A stretch of 64,000 nucleotides of DNA from Hydrogenibacillus schlegelii (GTDB lineage Bacteria > Bacillota > Bacilli > Thermicanales > DSM-22653). A program made the position numbers and the translations under genes. Under the pieces are notes generated by a model. That model saw only the letters and a list, made by a program, of their open reading frames with translations, searched no databases and had not been told where the DNA came from. Positions 35,149-44,233 of this stretch are shown here, piece after piece. The stretch spans positions 1-64,000 of the forward strand of contig NZ_JXBB01000060.1 in the NCBI RefSeq assembly GCF_001653195.1. The letters run 5' to 3'. How positions within the stretch are numbered: the first letter of the stretch is position 1; each line of letters starts with the position of its first letter.

Positions 35149-36261
35149 TCAGCGCGCCGCCGCCTTCGGCGGGGCGACGTCGACCTTCTGCAGCATGAGG
35201 AAGTCCACGAGCTGGTCGAGCGCTTCCGGCGAAAGCTTATCCTTAAACGGCGGCATGATGACCGTTCCCGGCACGTCGTTTTGCGGCTTCACGGCGTTCG
35301 GCGCTTCGATCCAGCGCCTCAAGCTCGCCGCCCGTTCGGCGTCGTCGCCCGCCGGGAGCACGCCGGCGATCGTCAAGCGATTGCCGATGTTGGCCAGGTT
35401 CGGACCCGGGCGGTTCGCGGGGTCGGTCGCTTCCAGGGCGTGGCACGCCATGCAGTTTTTCTGGAAGGTCTGTTCTCCGGCCGCCGCTTTCGTCGTCTCC
35501 GGCTTCGGCGCCGGTTTTTTCATCGCTTCGACCCAGCGGTTGAATTCGTCTTCCGGCAAGACGACGACCTTAAACTCCATGAGCGCGTGGGACGGGCCGC
35601 ACAGTTCGGCGCACTTTCCGAGGAAGACGCCGACCGTCTCGGCGTCGAAGCTGAAGCGGTTCGCATTCTGCCGCTTGCCGTCCAGAAGGGCGCCCGGATT
35701 GGCGTCCATCTTCCCGGTGAGCGCCGGCACCCAGAAGGAATGGATGACGTCCGTCGACCAGAGCTCTGCGCTGATCTTCTTGCCGACGGGGATGTAGAGG
35801 TCTTGCGCCGTGACGATGCCGAGGTCCGGATAGCGGAACTCCCACCAGTACTGGTGGGCGATCACTTGAATCTTGAGGGCGTTCGGGTCATCGCTGTGGT
35901 CCTGGGCCATCGAAAACGTCAGGCGCACGGTGAGGATCGAAAGGACCGTGATGATGAGGACCGGAATCGCCGTCCAGATGAACTCCAGCAGGTTGCTGCC
36001 CTCGACCTGCTTCGGAATGGTCCGATCGCCGGGCTTCGCCCGAAAGCGGATGAGGACGACGGCGAGAAGAAAGATGACGACGCCCATCACGCCGAACATG
36101 ATGTAAGCGCTTATCTGGATGAGCGAAAGAGATTCCCGCGCGTTCGACCCTTGCGGGACGAGGGCGGACACCCGCGGATCGCCGCAGCCGGCGAGCGCCA
36201 GGGCAAGCAACGTGAACAAAGGAACATAGAACGCTCCTTTTTTCCGCCCCTGCCGAACCAA
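35149..36261 (-). CDS. ctaC: Cytochrome c oxidase subunit II with fused cytochrome c domain
   Basis: A protein of 370 residues. Lipoprotein signal with LALAGC (C26), two helices, a cupredoxin domain with CuA ligands (histidine in STDVIHSFW and the CAELCGPSHALM loop), then a C-terminal cytochrome c domain with CMACH heme site and the axial methionine in MPPFKD. The fusion defines the caa3 type. I start at TTG 36261 because GGGGGAGGCGCGC lies just upstream and it gives a short basic n-region; the ATG at 36330 would overlap the promoter -10 (36297-36302). Confidence 0.94.
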   Translation of the reverse strand: MVRQGRKKGAFYVPLFTLLALALAGCGDPRVSALVPQGSNARESLSLIQISAYIMFGVMGVVIFLLAVVLIRFRAKPGDRTIPKQVEGSNLLEFIWTAIPVLIITVLSILTVRLTFSMAQDHSDDPNALKIQVIAHQYWWEFRYPDLGIVTAQDLYIPVGKKISAELWSTDVIHSFWVPALTGKMDANPGALLDGKRQNANRFSFDAETVGVFLGKCAELCGPSHALMEFKVVVLPEDEFNRWVEAMKKPAPKPETTKAAAGEQTFQKNCMACHALEATDPANRPGPNLANIGNRLTIAGVLPAGDDAERAASLRRWIEAPNAVKPQNDVPGTVIMPPFKDKLSPEALDQLVDFLMLQKVDVAPPKAAAR

Positions 36262-36296
36262 GCGCGCCTCCCCCTTCCATGTCAACTGCTGAACAC

Positions 36297-36326
36297 ATTC
36301 TACAAAGTTTTTATGTTTGGCGTCAA
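36297..36326 (-). promoter_or_regulatory. Sigma-A promoter of the ctaCDEF operon
   Basis: Minus strand TTGACG (36326-36321), an 18-base spacer rich in A and T, then TAGAAT (36302-36297), 36 bases before the ctaC start. Confidence 0.65.
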
Positions 36327-36333
36327 TCAAGCG

Positions 36334-36347
36334 GTGGGAATTCCCAC
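36334..36347. promoter_or_regulatory. 14-bp palindrome, possible operator
   Basis: GTGGGAATTCCCAC is perfectly palindromic and lies immediately upstream of the ctaC -35 box, about 50 bases upstream of the cls promoter on the other strand. An unidentified regulator may bind here. Confidence 0.4.
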
Positions 36348-36396
36348 GGCCGGACGACAGGAGTTCGAAATTTGTTCATAAATTGAAAGGCGGCCT

Positions 36397-36425
36397 TTGT
36401 GCCGCCCGATGCTTTCGGCTACAAT
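36397..36425 (+). promoter_or_regulatory. Sigma-A promoter of cls
   Basis: TTGTGC (36397-36402), a 17-base spacer, then TACAAT (36420-36425), about 90 bases upstream of the cls start. Confidence 0.6.
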
Positions 36426-36515
36426 GAGGTCGCAGCATTCGACGGGCTAGCGCGCAATCGGGGCGCCGTCCGCCACGAAGGCGGAGCGCGAAAACGGGTT
36501 TCGGTGGGGTGGGCG

Positions 36516-37934
36516 ATGGAACACGTCTGGGCCGTCATCGGCTGGCTGTACATCCCGACGACCGCGTTGATCGGCCTCACGATCGTGCTGGAAAAGCGCC
36601 ACCCGACCCGGACGATCGCCTGGCTGTTGGTGCTGGCGTTCGTGCCCGTCGTCGGCTTCCTCCTCTACCTCCTTTTCGGCCGGCACATGCGGAAGCGCCG
36701 GGCGATCCGGTCGAAAGACGACCTCGATTTCAGCGCCTTAAAAGAAAAAAGCGAGAAGTCCCCCGGGTCATGGGATCACCCGCTCGTCCGGCGGCTCGCC
36801 CGCATCGGGGTGAACGCCGCCGGCGCCCCGGTGACGACGAACAACCGGGTGTGCTTTTTTACCGACGGCGAAACCCTCTTTCGGGCGATGCTGGAGGACC
36901 TGAGAAGCGCCCGCCATCACATCCACCTCGCCTACTACATCGTCCGGCACGACGGCCTCGGCACGGCGATCCAAGAGATCCTCCTCGAGCGGGCCCGATC
37001 CGGCGTCGAGGTGCGGTTCCTTTTCGACCACGTCGGCTCGGTCTGGCTTTCCCGGCGCTACCGCCGGACCCTTCAAGCGGGCGGCGTGGAGCTGGCGGTT
37101 TTTTTGCCGGTGACGTTTCCCCTCATCAGCCGGCGGCTCAACTTCCGCTACCACCGGAAGATCACCGTCGTCGACGGCCGGATCGGCTACCTCGGCGGCT
37201 TCAACATCGGCGACGAATACCTCGGCAAGCACCCTCGGATGGGGTTTTGGCGCGATACGCACCTGAGGGTCGAGGGGGAGGCGGTCCACAGCCTGCAGGC
37301 GCTTTTTCAGGCGGACTGGGCGTTTGCCAGCGGGCGGACGTTCGACGGCGAGGCGTATTTTCCGGCCATTTCGGCGCCGGTCGGCACGACGGCGATGCAG
37401 CTCATTGCCAGCGGCCCGGATTCGCCGTTTCCGTCCATCGAGCACGCCACGCTGGCGATGATCGGCGCCGCCGGCCGGCGCCTCTGGATCGCCACGCCGT
37501 ATCTCGTGCCGGACGAGGCGGTGCTCATGGCCTTAAAGTCCGCGGCGATCGCCGGCGTCGACGTCCGCATCCTCCTCCCGAGCTTTCCCGACCACCGGCT
37601 CGTCTTCTACGCCTCGATGTCGTACGTGGCGGAACTCCTCGCCGCCGGCGTCCGGATTTATCGCTACCGAAAAGGGTTTCTCCACGCCAAAGTCGTCCTC
37701 GCCGACGACGTCGTCGCCTCGGTCGGCACGGCCAACCTCGACAGCCGGAGCTTTGAGCTCAACTTTGAGGCCAATTTTTACCTCTACGATCGGGAGGCGG
37801 CCGCGGCGATCGCCCGGCAGTTCGAAGCGGATTTTGCCGAGAGCGAGGAAGTCGACCTCTACCGTTTTCATGCCCGGCCGCTTCGAGAACACGTCGTGGA
37901 GTCGTTTGCCCGGCTGTTTTCGCCGCTCATGTAA
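36516..37934 (+). CDS. cls: Cardiolipin synthase
   Basis: A membrane enzyme of 472 residues joining two phosphatidylglycerols into cardiolipin. Two N-terminal helices (about 5-24 and 34-54) are followed by two phospholipase D domains with HKD motifs, HRKITVVDGRIGYLGG and HAKVVLADDVVASVGTAN. Family residues FGRHMRKRR after helix two and FELNFEAN near the end support bacterial Cls. I start at ATG 36516 (GGTGGGGTGGGCG upstream). It has its own promoter, divergent from ctaC. Confidence 0.94.
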   Translation: MEHVWAVIGWLYIPTTALIGLTIVLEKRHPTRTIAWLLVLAFVPVVGFLLYLLFGRHMRKRRAIRSKDDLDFSALKEKSEKSPGSWDHPLVRRLARIGVNAAGAPVTTNNRVCFFTDGETLFRAMLEDLRSARHHIHLAYYIVRHDGLGTAIQEILLERARSGVEVRFLFDHVGSVWLSRRYRRTLQAGGVELAVFLPVTFPLISRRLNFRYHRKITVVDGRIGYLGGFNIGDEYLGKHPRMGFWRDTHLRVEGEAVHSLQALFQADWAFASGRTFDGEAYFPAISAPVGTTAMQLIASGPDSPFPSIEHATLAMIGAAGRRLWIATPYLVPDEAVLMALKSAAIAGVDVRILLPSFPDHRLVFYASMSYVAELLAAGVRIYRYRKGFLHAKVVLADDVVASVGTANLDSRSFELNFEANFYLYDREAAAAIARQFEADFAESEEVDLYRFHARPLREHVVESFARLFSPLM

Positions 37935-38019
37935 ATAAGGAGCCGGGCCGGACTCCTTCCGGCGAACGATGGCCGCATCGGCGGGACCCGATCACCGGCG
38001 AAGGAGGCCAAAACGCGCG

Positions 38020-39795
38020 ATGTACGCCAATCTCCGTTCCTTTTTGCAGGCGCTGGAGGCGGACGGCGAGCTCGTCCGGATCGCCGCGCCGGTCGATCCG
38101 AAGCTCGAGCTCGCCGAAATCCACCGCCGGATCGTCGCCGAAGGCGGGCCGGCCCTCTGGTTCGAACGGGTGAAGGGAAGCCCTTATCCGGTCGTGACGA
38201 ACCTCTTCGGCACGCCGCGCCGCCTCGAGCGGGCGTTCGGCCGCCGTCCGGAAGCGCTCGTCCGGCGCCTGGCGGAGGCCTTGCCGGCCCTCTTTTCGCC
38301 GTCGGCGAAGGCCCTCTGGAACCTCCGGGACCTCGCCGGCGAGCTCTTCTTCCGGACGGGGCTGAAAATGGTCCCGCCGGAGAAGGCGCCGGTTGCCGCG
38401 GTCCGGGACGACGATTTTGACCTCACGACGCTTCCGGCCCTGACAAGCTGGCCGGAGGACGGCGGTCCGTTTTTGACGCTGCCCCTCGTCTACACCGAAC
38501 ATCCGGAAACGAAGGCCGGAAACCTCGGCATCTACCGGATGCAGATCTTTGGGCCCCGGAGGACGGGCATGCACTGGCAGATCCACAAAGGCGGCGGCTT
38601 CCACCATCACGTCGCCGAAGCCCGCGGCGAGCCGCTTCCGGCGACCGTCTTTTTGGGCGGTCCGCCGGCGCTCATCGTCGCCGCGGTGGCCCCGCTTCCG
38701 GAAGGGGTGCCGGAGCTCCTTTTTGCCTCGCTCCTCCTCGGGGGGCGGCTCGCCCGAACCCGCGTGGACGGCGCGCCGCATCCCCTCGTCGCCGAGGCGG
38801 AGTTTGCCCTCGTCGGCGAAGTGCCGCCCCATGAGCGGACGCCGGAAGGGCCGTTCGGCGACCACTACGGCTACTATTCCCTCGTGCATGATTTTCCTGT
38901 TTTTCATCTGAAGCGCGTCTTTCGCCGGAAAGACGCCCTCTTCCCGGCGACGGTCGTCGGCAAGCCGGTCCAGGAAGACTACTGGATCGGTGAATATTTG
39001 CAGCGGCTCCTTCAGCCGCTCTTCCCCTTCGTCATGCCCGGCGTCCGGGACCTCTGGTCGTACGCCGAGACGGGCTTTCACGCCCTCGCCGGCGCCGTCG
39101 TCCGGGAGAGCTATCCCCGGGAGGCGCTCGCCCACGCCCTCCGCATCCTCGGGGAAGGGCAGCTTACGCTGACCAAATTTCTCCTCGTCACCGACACACC
39201 GGTCGACCTCCGGGATGCCCGGGCGACGTTCACCGCCGTCTTAAGCCGTTTCCGGCCGGAGCGGGACCTCGTCATCTTCGCCGAGACGGCGATGGACACC
39301 CTCGACTACACCGGCCGGCGCTTCAACCACGGCAGCAAGGCGATCCTCCTCGGCACGGGGGATCCGGTGCGGACGCTCCCGGCGGCGTACGATGGGCCCC
39401 CGCTTCCGGGCGCCGCCGCCCTCCGGGTCTTTTCCCCCGGCGTCCTCGTCCTCTCCGGCCGGCCGTACGCCGGCGCCGAAGACTGGCCGAGGCGCCTCCT
39501 CGCCGAAGCCGAAACGAACGAGGCCCTCCGAGCGTTTCCCCTCGTCGTCCTCGTCGACGATGCCCGGGCGGCGGTGCGGGATCAGACGGCCTTCCTCTGG
39601 ACCGTTTTCACCCGCTTCGATCCGGCCTATGACCTGCACGCGCCGACGATCGTCGGCCACAACCGCCTCGGCTTTGCCCTCCCGATCGTCATCGACGCCC
39701 GGATGAAGCCGTTTTACCCCGGCACGGTCGAACCCGACCCCGAAACGAAGGCGCTCGTCGACCGCCGCTGGAGGGAGTACTTCCCCGGGCGCTGA
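38020..39795 (+). CDS. UbiD-family prenylated-FMN decarboxylase
   Basis: A protein of 591 residues of the UbiD family, which uses prenylated FMN to decarboxylate aromatic acids. Metal and cofactor segments are seen in NLGIYRMQIFG, MHWQIHKGGG and the catalytic acidic stretch PHERTPEGPFGDHYGYY. Its length matches the long form (as in Helicobacter and Thermus) used in futalosine-pathway menaquinone synthesis rather than the shorter E. coli UbiD. No UbiX or other quinone gene is adjacent, so the substrate is inferred. I start at ATG 38020 since AAGGAGG lies upstream, with a longer-than-usual spacing of 12. Confidence 0.85.
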   Translation: MYANLRSFLQALEADGELVRIAAPVDPKLELAEIHRRIVAEGGPALWFERVKGSPYPVVTNLFGTPRRLERAFGRRPEALVRRLAEALPALFSPSAKALWNLRDLAGELFFRTGLKMVPPEKAPVAAVRDDDFDLTTLPALTSWPEDGGPFLTLPLVYTEHPETKAGNLGIYRMQIFGPRRTGMHWQIHKGGGFHHHVAEARGEPLPATVFLGGPPALIVAAVAPLPEGVPELLFASLLLGGRLARTRVDGAPHPLVAEAEFALVGEVPPHERTPEGPFGDHYGYYSLVHDFPVFHLKRVFRRKDALFPATVVGKPVQEDYWIGEYLQRLLQPLFPFVMPGVRDLWSYAETGFHALAGAVVRESYPREALAHALRILGEGQLTLTKFLLVTDTPVDLRDARATFTAVLSRFRPERDLVIFAETAMDTLDYTGRRFNHGSKAILLGTGDPVRTLPAAYDGPPLPGAAALRVFSPGVLVLSGRPYAGAEDWPRRLLAEAETNEALRAFPLVVLVDDARAAVRDQTAFLWTVFTRFDPAYDLHAPTIVGHNRLGFALPIVIDARMKPFYPGTVEPDPETKALVDRRWREYFPGR

Positions 39796-39864
39796 CGCTT
39801 TCGCCCCCGTTCGTGCCGGACGCGATTGAGCTGCAAAAACCCGCCGTGAAAGAAGGAGGAGCCG

Positions 39865-40476
39865 ATGGACGAGCCCCGACGTCCCCTGAGGGAAGACGAA
39901 GCAATCGGCGACGCGTTTTACGAGCGGCCGCTCGAGCGGACGCTCCTCTACCGCGGCCGGATCATCGACGTCGCCCGTTACCGCGTCCGGCTCCCCGACG
40001 GCCGGGAGGCGGAACGGGAGGTCGTCCACCACCCCGGTGCCGTCGCCGTCCTGGCCGTGGCCGAAGACGGCGGTCGGGAAACGATCGTCCTCGTCCGGCA
40101 GTACCGTTTTCCCCTCCGCCGGACGACGCTCGAAATCCCGGCCGGAAAGCTCGAGCCGGGCGCCGACCCGCTCGCGGAAGCCCGGCGGGAGCTGGCCGAG
40201 GAGACGGGCTTCGGGGCCGAGCGCTGGCGGAAGCTCGGCGTCTTCTTCAGCTCTCCGGGCTTTGCCGACGAAGCGATGCACCTGTATGAAGCCCGGGGGC
40301 TCATTCCCGGAGCGCCGCACCCGGACGCCGACGAGTTCGTGCGGGCGGAACGGCTGACCCGGGACGAAGCCTGGGCCGCCGTGCGGCGCGGGGAGATCGT
40401 CGATCTCAAGACGGTCCTCGCCCTTCTCTGGTGGGAACGACAAAGCGGAGGCGAGCGCGGCGATCCCGGGCCGTAA
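39865..40476 (+). CDS. nudF: Nudix hydrolase, ADP-ribose pyrophosphatase type
   Basis: A protein of 203 residues. The Nudix box GKLEPGADPLAEARRELAEE continues TGF, with the REL and EET metal ligands; an upstream HPGAVAVLAV strand and the VRQYRFPLR segment are typical of ADP-ribose pyrophosphatases, which cleave ADP-ribose to AMP and ribose-5-phosphate. B. subtilis NudF is a close functional model. AAAGAAGGAGGAGCCG precedes the ATG. A terminator follows. Confidence 0.9.
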   Translation: MDEPRRPLREDEAIGDAFYERPLERTLLYRGRIIDVARYRVRLPDGREAEREVVHHPGAVAVLAVAEDGGRETIVLVRQYRFPLRRTTLEIPAGKLEPGADPLAEARRELAEETGFGAERWRKLGVFFSSPGFADEAMHLYEARGLIPGAPHPDADEFVRAERLTRDEAWAAVRRGEIVDLKTVLALLWWERQSGGERGDPGP

Positions 40477-40516
40477 GGTCGTCGTCGAACGACCGGAGAC
40501 GTGCCGCAAAAAGAAA

Positions 40517-40548
40517 ACGCGCCCGCCGAGATTTCGGCGGGCGTCTTC
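40517..40548 (+). terminator. Terminator after nudF
   Basis: CGCCCGCCGA and TTCGGCGGGCG form a 10-bp stem with a short loop, followed by TCTTC. It also lies between nudF and the convergent DUF420 gene. Confidence 0.7.
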
Positions 40549-40585
40549 GACTTCGCGCCCCTCCTGATCGCCGGGTCGGCGAAAG

Positions 40586-41110
40586 CTAGCGGCCGTAGTA
40601 CGGCGCGATCAGGACGTAGACGAGGACGCCGCTTACGGAGACGTACAGCCAGAGGGGGAAAGCCAAGCGGACGATCCGCCGGTGCAGCCGGTCCTCGCGG
40701 TTCAAACCGCGAAACAGGGCCAGGAGGACGAGGGGGACGATGACCGCGGCGAGGACGATGTGCGTGAAAAGAAGGACGTAGTAGACCCCCTTCAAGAGCC
40801 CCTCGCCGCCGTACGGCGTCGACGGCGTCGTCAGGTGATAGGCGACGTAGCTGAGAAGAAAAAGCGCCGTCGCGGCCAGGGCGGCGAAGATGAAATTCCG
40901 GTGCCGTTCGACGTCACGCCGCCGGATGGCCCGGTAGGCGAGCAGCAAAAAGACCGTCGCCAGCGCGTTCCACCCGGCGATGAGCGGCGGGAGGAACGAC
41001 GTGTCAAACGGCGCCGGCACCTTCGGCAGGGCGAAAAGGGCGGCGATGACGGCGTAGACGGCGGCGGAAAGCACTCCCGCCAGCCGGCCGGGAGCGCGGA
41101 TCGGGCGCAT
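40586..41110 (-). CDS. DUF420 membrane protein (YozB/CtaM-like)
   Basis: A protein of 174 residues with five hydrophobic helices. Conserved histidines occur in the segments RHRNF, AYHLTTPSTPYGG and LLFTHIVLA, and the end reads SVSGVLVYVLIAPYY, all typical of DUF420. The Staphylococcus aureus member CtaM is needed for aa3 oxidase assembly, so this protein probably serves the caa3 oxidase encoded 5 kb away; that link is inferred. Confidence 0.85.
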   Translation of the reverse strand: MRPIRAPGRLAGVLSAAVYAVIAALFALPKVPAPFDTSFLPPLIAGWNALATVFLLLAYRAIRRRDVERHRNFIFAALAATALFLLSYVAYHLTTPSTPYGGEGLLKGVYYVLLFTHIVLAAVIVPLVLLALFRGLNREDRLHRRIVRLAFPLWLYVSVSGVLVYVLIAPYYGR

Positions 41111-41196
41111 CCTTCCCCCTCCCTTCCAGGATACCGCCTTTCGGGTCGCCGGGGCCGCCCGCGTGCGGCCGTCCGACGGCCTCGACGAGCGAGCCT

Positions 41197-42147
41197 TCAG
41201 AAAAATCGGAGGCGCCAGAAGACCGCGGCGGCGGCGGCCGTCGCGCCGACGATGAGCATCAGCGCAACGATGAAACCGTCGGGGCGGTCGTACAGAAAAA
41301 ACGGCACGTTCATCGACAGGGCGCTGGCGATGAGGATCGGCACCGAAAGGAGAACCGTGACCGCCGTGAGAAGCTTCAGCACGGCATTGACGTTGATCTG
41401 GATGACGTTGCCGTAAGCGTCCATGACGTTGACGAGCTTCCGGTGGTGCACTTCGACCGCGCCGTACGCCTGCTCGAGGTCGATGGCGACGTCCTCGAGC
41501 AGGTCGCCGTCGTCCGGGTACAGCCGGATGACGTCCCCGGCGGCGATCTTCCGGAGCGCCGCCCGCATTTCGGCGAGGGACGTCTCGAGAAAGATGAACG
41601 TCTCGCCGGCGGCAAACAGCCGGTAGAGCTCCCGGTTGGCGTACGCCCGGGCGAGGTCCCGTTCCGCCGCCTCGACTTCTTTCTGCACGGTGCGAACCGC
41701 CTGCAAAAACGCTTCGGCGACGGCCGCCAGCACGAGGAGCGTGATGCGGGTTTTCATATGGCTGCCGAAGCCGCCGACCGCGCCGGTGAGAAACGGCTCC
41801 AGAAGCGGCACCGGAGCGCCGGCGACGGTGATGAGATGATCCGGGGCGTGGACGATGGCGAGCGGCCGCAGGCGAAAGAGCGGCCCGTCCTCCCGCGGAA
41901 CATCCTCCTCACCGGCCGGTACCGGCACGTGGACGATGACGACGGCCGCCTCCCCCCGGCGCTCCGCCCGGGGCCGCTCGTCCGGGTCGAGGACCGACGC
42001 CAGCACCGCTTCCGGCACCCTCGTCTCCCGGGCCGTCGCCTCGAGCTCCTCCGGCGTCGGCGCCTCGAGGTGCACCCACGCGTTTTTGACCGGGACCGGA
42101 AGCGGCCGGAGCCGGCCGTCGGCATCGGTGGCGACGATGCGCCGCAT
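41197..42147 (-). CDS. CorA-family protein, degenerate GMN motif (SMN)
   Basis: A protein of 316 residues with the CorA plan: soluble funnel domain, long helix, then two C-terminal helices. The pore-mouth signature, normally YGMN, reads LSMN (tail of helix one). Helix two ends in a basic WRLRFF. It is the third of three tandem paralogs and starts 21 bases after the second, so they are likely cotranscribed. CorA channels carry Mg2+ or Co2+ and the GMN motif is the selectivity site in studied members, so transport by this copy alone is doubtful; it might form mixed pentamers. Confidence 0.85.
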   Translation of the reverse strand: MRRIVATDADGRLRPLPVPVKNAWVHLEAPTPEELEATARETRVPEAVLASVLDPDERPRAERRGEAAVVIVHVPVPAGEEDVPREDGPLFRLRPLAIVHAPDHLITVAGAPVPLLEPFLTGAVGGFGSHMKTRITLLVLAAVAEAFLQAVRTVQKEVEAAERDLARAYANRELYRLFAAGETFIFLETSLAEMRAALRKIAAGDVIRLYPDDGDLLEDVAIDLEQAYGAVEVHHRKLVNVMDAYGNVIQINVNAVLKLLTAVTVLLSVPILIASALSMNVPFFLYDRPDGFIVALMLIVGATAAAAAVFWRLRFF

Positions 42148-42168
42148 GCGGATCCCCCCGGCCGCGCC

Positions 42169-43179
42169 TCACCAGCGCAAAAAATTTCGTTGATAAAAAT
42201 AGAGCACCAGCGCGCCCCCGGAGACGATCATGGCGAGCAGAAGGAGGCCGAACAACCACGGCGCGTCTTCAAACGGGAGCCGGGTGTTGATCGTAAAGAG
42301 GCCGGCGATGAGGACGGGCAGCGTCAGGACGACGGTGAGCGTCGTCAGCACCTTGAGCACGGCGTTGACGTTGTTGTGGATGACGGCGGCGTAGGCGTCC
42401 ATGAGGGTCGACAATCGATCCGCGTGAAGCGCCGTCAGTTCCTCCGCCTGCTCGAGGTCGACGAGGGCGCTCCGGAGAAGATCGGCGTCGTCGGCGTAAA
42501 GCTTCAGGTCCCGCCCCGCCAGGAGCCGCCGGTAGACGATGACCGACGCCCGGAGGGCCGAAGCGAAGTAGACGAGGCTTTTGTTCACCCCGAGGAGCAT
42601 AAAGAGCTCCCGGTTCCGGTGGGCCGCCCGAAGGCGCCGCTCGATCGCCCGGGACAGCGCTCGGAGTTCCCGGAGCGCGGCGAGGTAAGCTTCCGCCACC
42701 GCCTGAAAGATGAGGAGCGTCAACCGCGTCTTCATATGCGTCGCCACCGGCGCCCGGCGCCCGTCCAACACGTCGAGGATCGCCGGATGCGCCCGCCGGG
42801 CGACGACGAGGAGGTGATCCTTGAGATGGACGAGCGAAACCGGCATCACCCCGTACGGCATCGACCCCGGCCGGCCGTCGGAAGCGGCGTCGCCGTTTTG
42901 GTGCGGCAGGCCGAGGACGAGGATGAGCACCGGCGCGCCGTCTTCCGTCTCTCCCACCTCGACCCGCGGCCGCTCCAGCGGGTCGAGGGCGTCCCGAAGG
43001 TAGGCCTCGTCGAGATGAAACGCCCGGGCGACCCGGCCCAGTTCTTCCGGCGTCGGGTCAAATAGGGTGAGAACGCTGTTTTTCGGAAAACCGCCGAACG
43101 CCGCGTCGCGCTCCTCCGCCGGCGCCGGATGGACCGCGATCCGGCCGTCCGGCATCGTGAGTCGCACCTCCAGCATCAT
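42169..43179 (-). CDS. CorA-family protein, degenerate GMN motif (TIN)
   Basis: A protein of 336 residues with the same fold as its neighbours: a NNVNAVLKVLTTLTV first helix, then the loop FTINTRLPFED where YGMN is expected, then a second helix ending in YQRNFLRW. The TIN triplet recalls GIN of ZntB-type zinc transporters. An insert near residues 85-100 (HQNGDAASDGRPGSM) is unique to this copy. The start ATG is preceded by AAAGGAGCCGGG. Middle gene of the tandem triplet. Confidence 0.85.
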   Translation of the reverse strand: MMLEVRLTMPDGRIAVHPAPAEERDAAFGGFPKNSVLTLFDPTPEELGRVARAFHLDEAYLRDALDPLERPRVEVGETEDGAPVLILVLGLPHQNGDAASDGRPGSMPYGVMPVSLVHLKDHLLVVARRAHPAILDVLDGRRAPVATHMKTRLTLLIFQAVAEAYLAALRELRALSRAIERRLRAAHRNRELFMLLGVNKSLVYFASALRASVIVYRRLLAGRDLKLYADDADLLRSALVDLEQAEELTALHADRLSTLMDAYAAVIHNNVNAVLKVLTTLTVVLTLPVLIAGLFTINTRLPFEDAPWLFGLLLLAMIVSGGALVLYFYQRNFLRW

Positions 43180-43300
43180 CCCGGCTCCTTTGCCCGGAAA
43201 ATCGCCCGCACCTCCGCGCCGCCGGGCCTTATGCCGCCCTCAGGCGGCCCGGACCCGCTTTGCCGCTTCCCCTTGCCCGAACGGTCCCGCCCCGCCGCGA

Positions 43301-44233
43301 TCAGAAGAGGCGCATCCGCCAGAACGCGTAGCCGGTCGAAAGCCCGACGAGCGTCGAGATGCCCATGAGCACCGGGAAGGCATACGGGCTGTCCTGGTAC
43401 GGCAGCGGCACGTTCATGCCGTAGATCGAGGCGATCATCGTGGGAATGGCGAGGATGATCGTCAGCGCCGTCAGGATCTTCAGCACCGTGTTGACGTTGT
43501 TCTGGATGATCGCCGCGTAAGCGTCCATCAGGTTGCTCAGGTTCTCGCTGTGGATGTCCGACGCATCGAGCGCCTGCTGCATCTCGATGATGGCGTCTTG
43601 CAAAAGCTCCTCGTCGTCTTCGTACATTTTCATGTACGTTTCACGGGTAAGCTTTTGCATGACGCCACGGTTGACCTTCAACGCCGTCGTAAAATAGACG
43701 AGGCTCTTGTTGATATTCAGCAGGATATACACTTCCTGGTTCCGCATCGACCGCTGCAGCGCCGCCTCGGCCTCGACGATGCGGGCGTTCAGGTCGTTAA
43801 GATAATGCAGATAATACCGGGCCACCAGGAACATGAACTGCAGCGTAAACCGCGTTTTCATATGGGTATAAAAGCCTTTCACCTGACCGGCCGTAAACGC
43901 CCGGAACACCGGATGGTCCTGCCGGCAGACGGTGACGAGGACGTCCCGCGTGTGGATGATGCCGACCGGGATCGTCCGGTACGGCACCGGATCGCCCGCC
44001 GTCGGATAAGGCACGCTCAGGATGATGAGCACGCCGGCGTCATCCTTCTCCACCCGGGGGCGCTCCTCGGCGTCCAGCGGGTCGTGGAGGAAATCGGCCG
44101 GAAGGCCCAGGGCGCCGGCGACCCGCCCGATTTCCGCCTCCGTCGGGTCGACGAGATGCACCCACGTGTTCCGCTCGATCTCCGGCACCGTCTCCAGGCG
44201 CCCGTCGGCATCGCTGCGATAGATCCAAAGCAC
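43301..44233 (-). CDS. corA: CorA-family magnesium transporter with intact GMN
   Basis: A protein of 310 residues with the canonical pore signature YGMN (in IASIYGMNVPLPYQD), two C-terminal helices and a basic end WRMRLF. CorA pentamers admit Mg2+ down its gradient. I start at GTG 44233, six bases after AAAGGGGAA; this aligns with the starts of the two paralogs, whereas the ATG at 44293 adds 20 residues without a ribosome site. It is the first gene of the triplet; 121 bases separate it from the second. Confidence 0.9.
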   Translation of the reverse strand: MLWIYRSDADGRLETVPEIERNTWVHLVDPTEAEIGRVAGALGLPADFLHDPLDAEERPRVEKDDAGVLIILSVPYPTAGDPVPYRTIPVGIIHTRDVLVTVCRQDHPVFRAFTAGQVKGFYTHMKTRFTLQFMFLVARYYLHYLNDLNARIVEAEAALQRSMRNQEVYILLNINKSLVYFTTALKVNRGVMQKLTRETYMKMYEDDEELLQDAIIEMQQALDASDIHSENLSNLMDAYAAIIQNNVNTVLKILTALTIILAIPTMIASIYGMNVPLPYQDSPYAFPVLMGISTLVGLSTGYAFWRMRLF

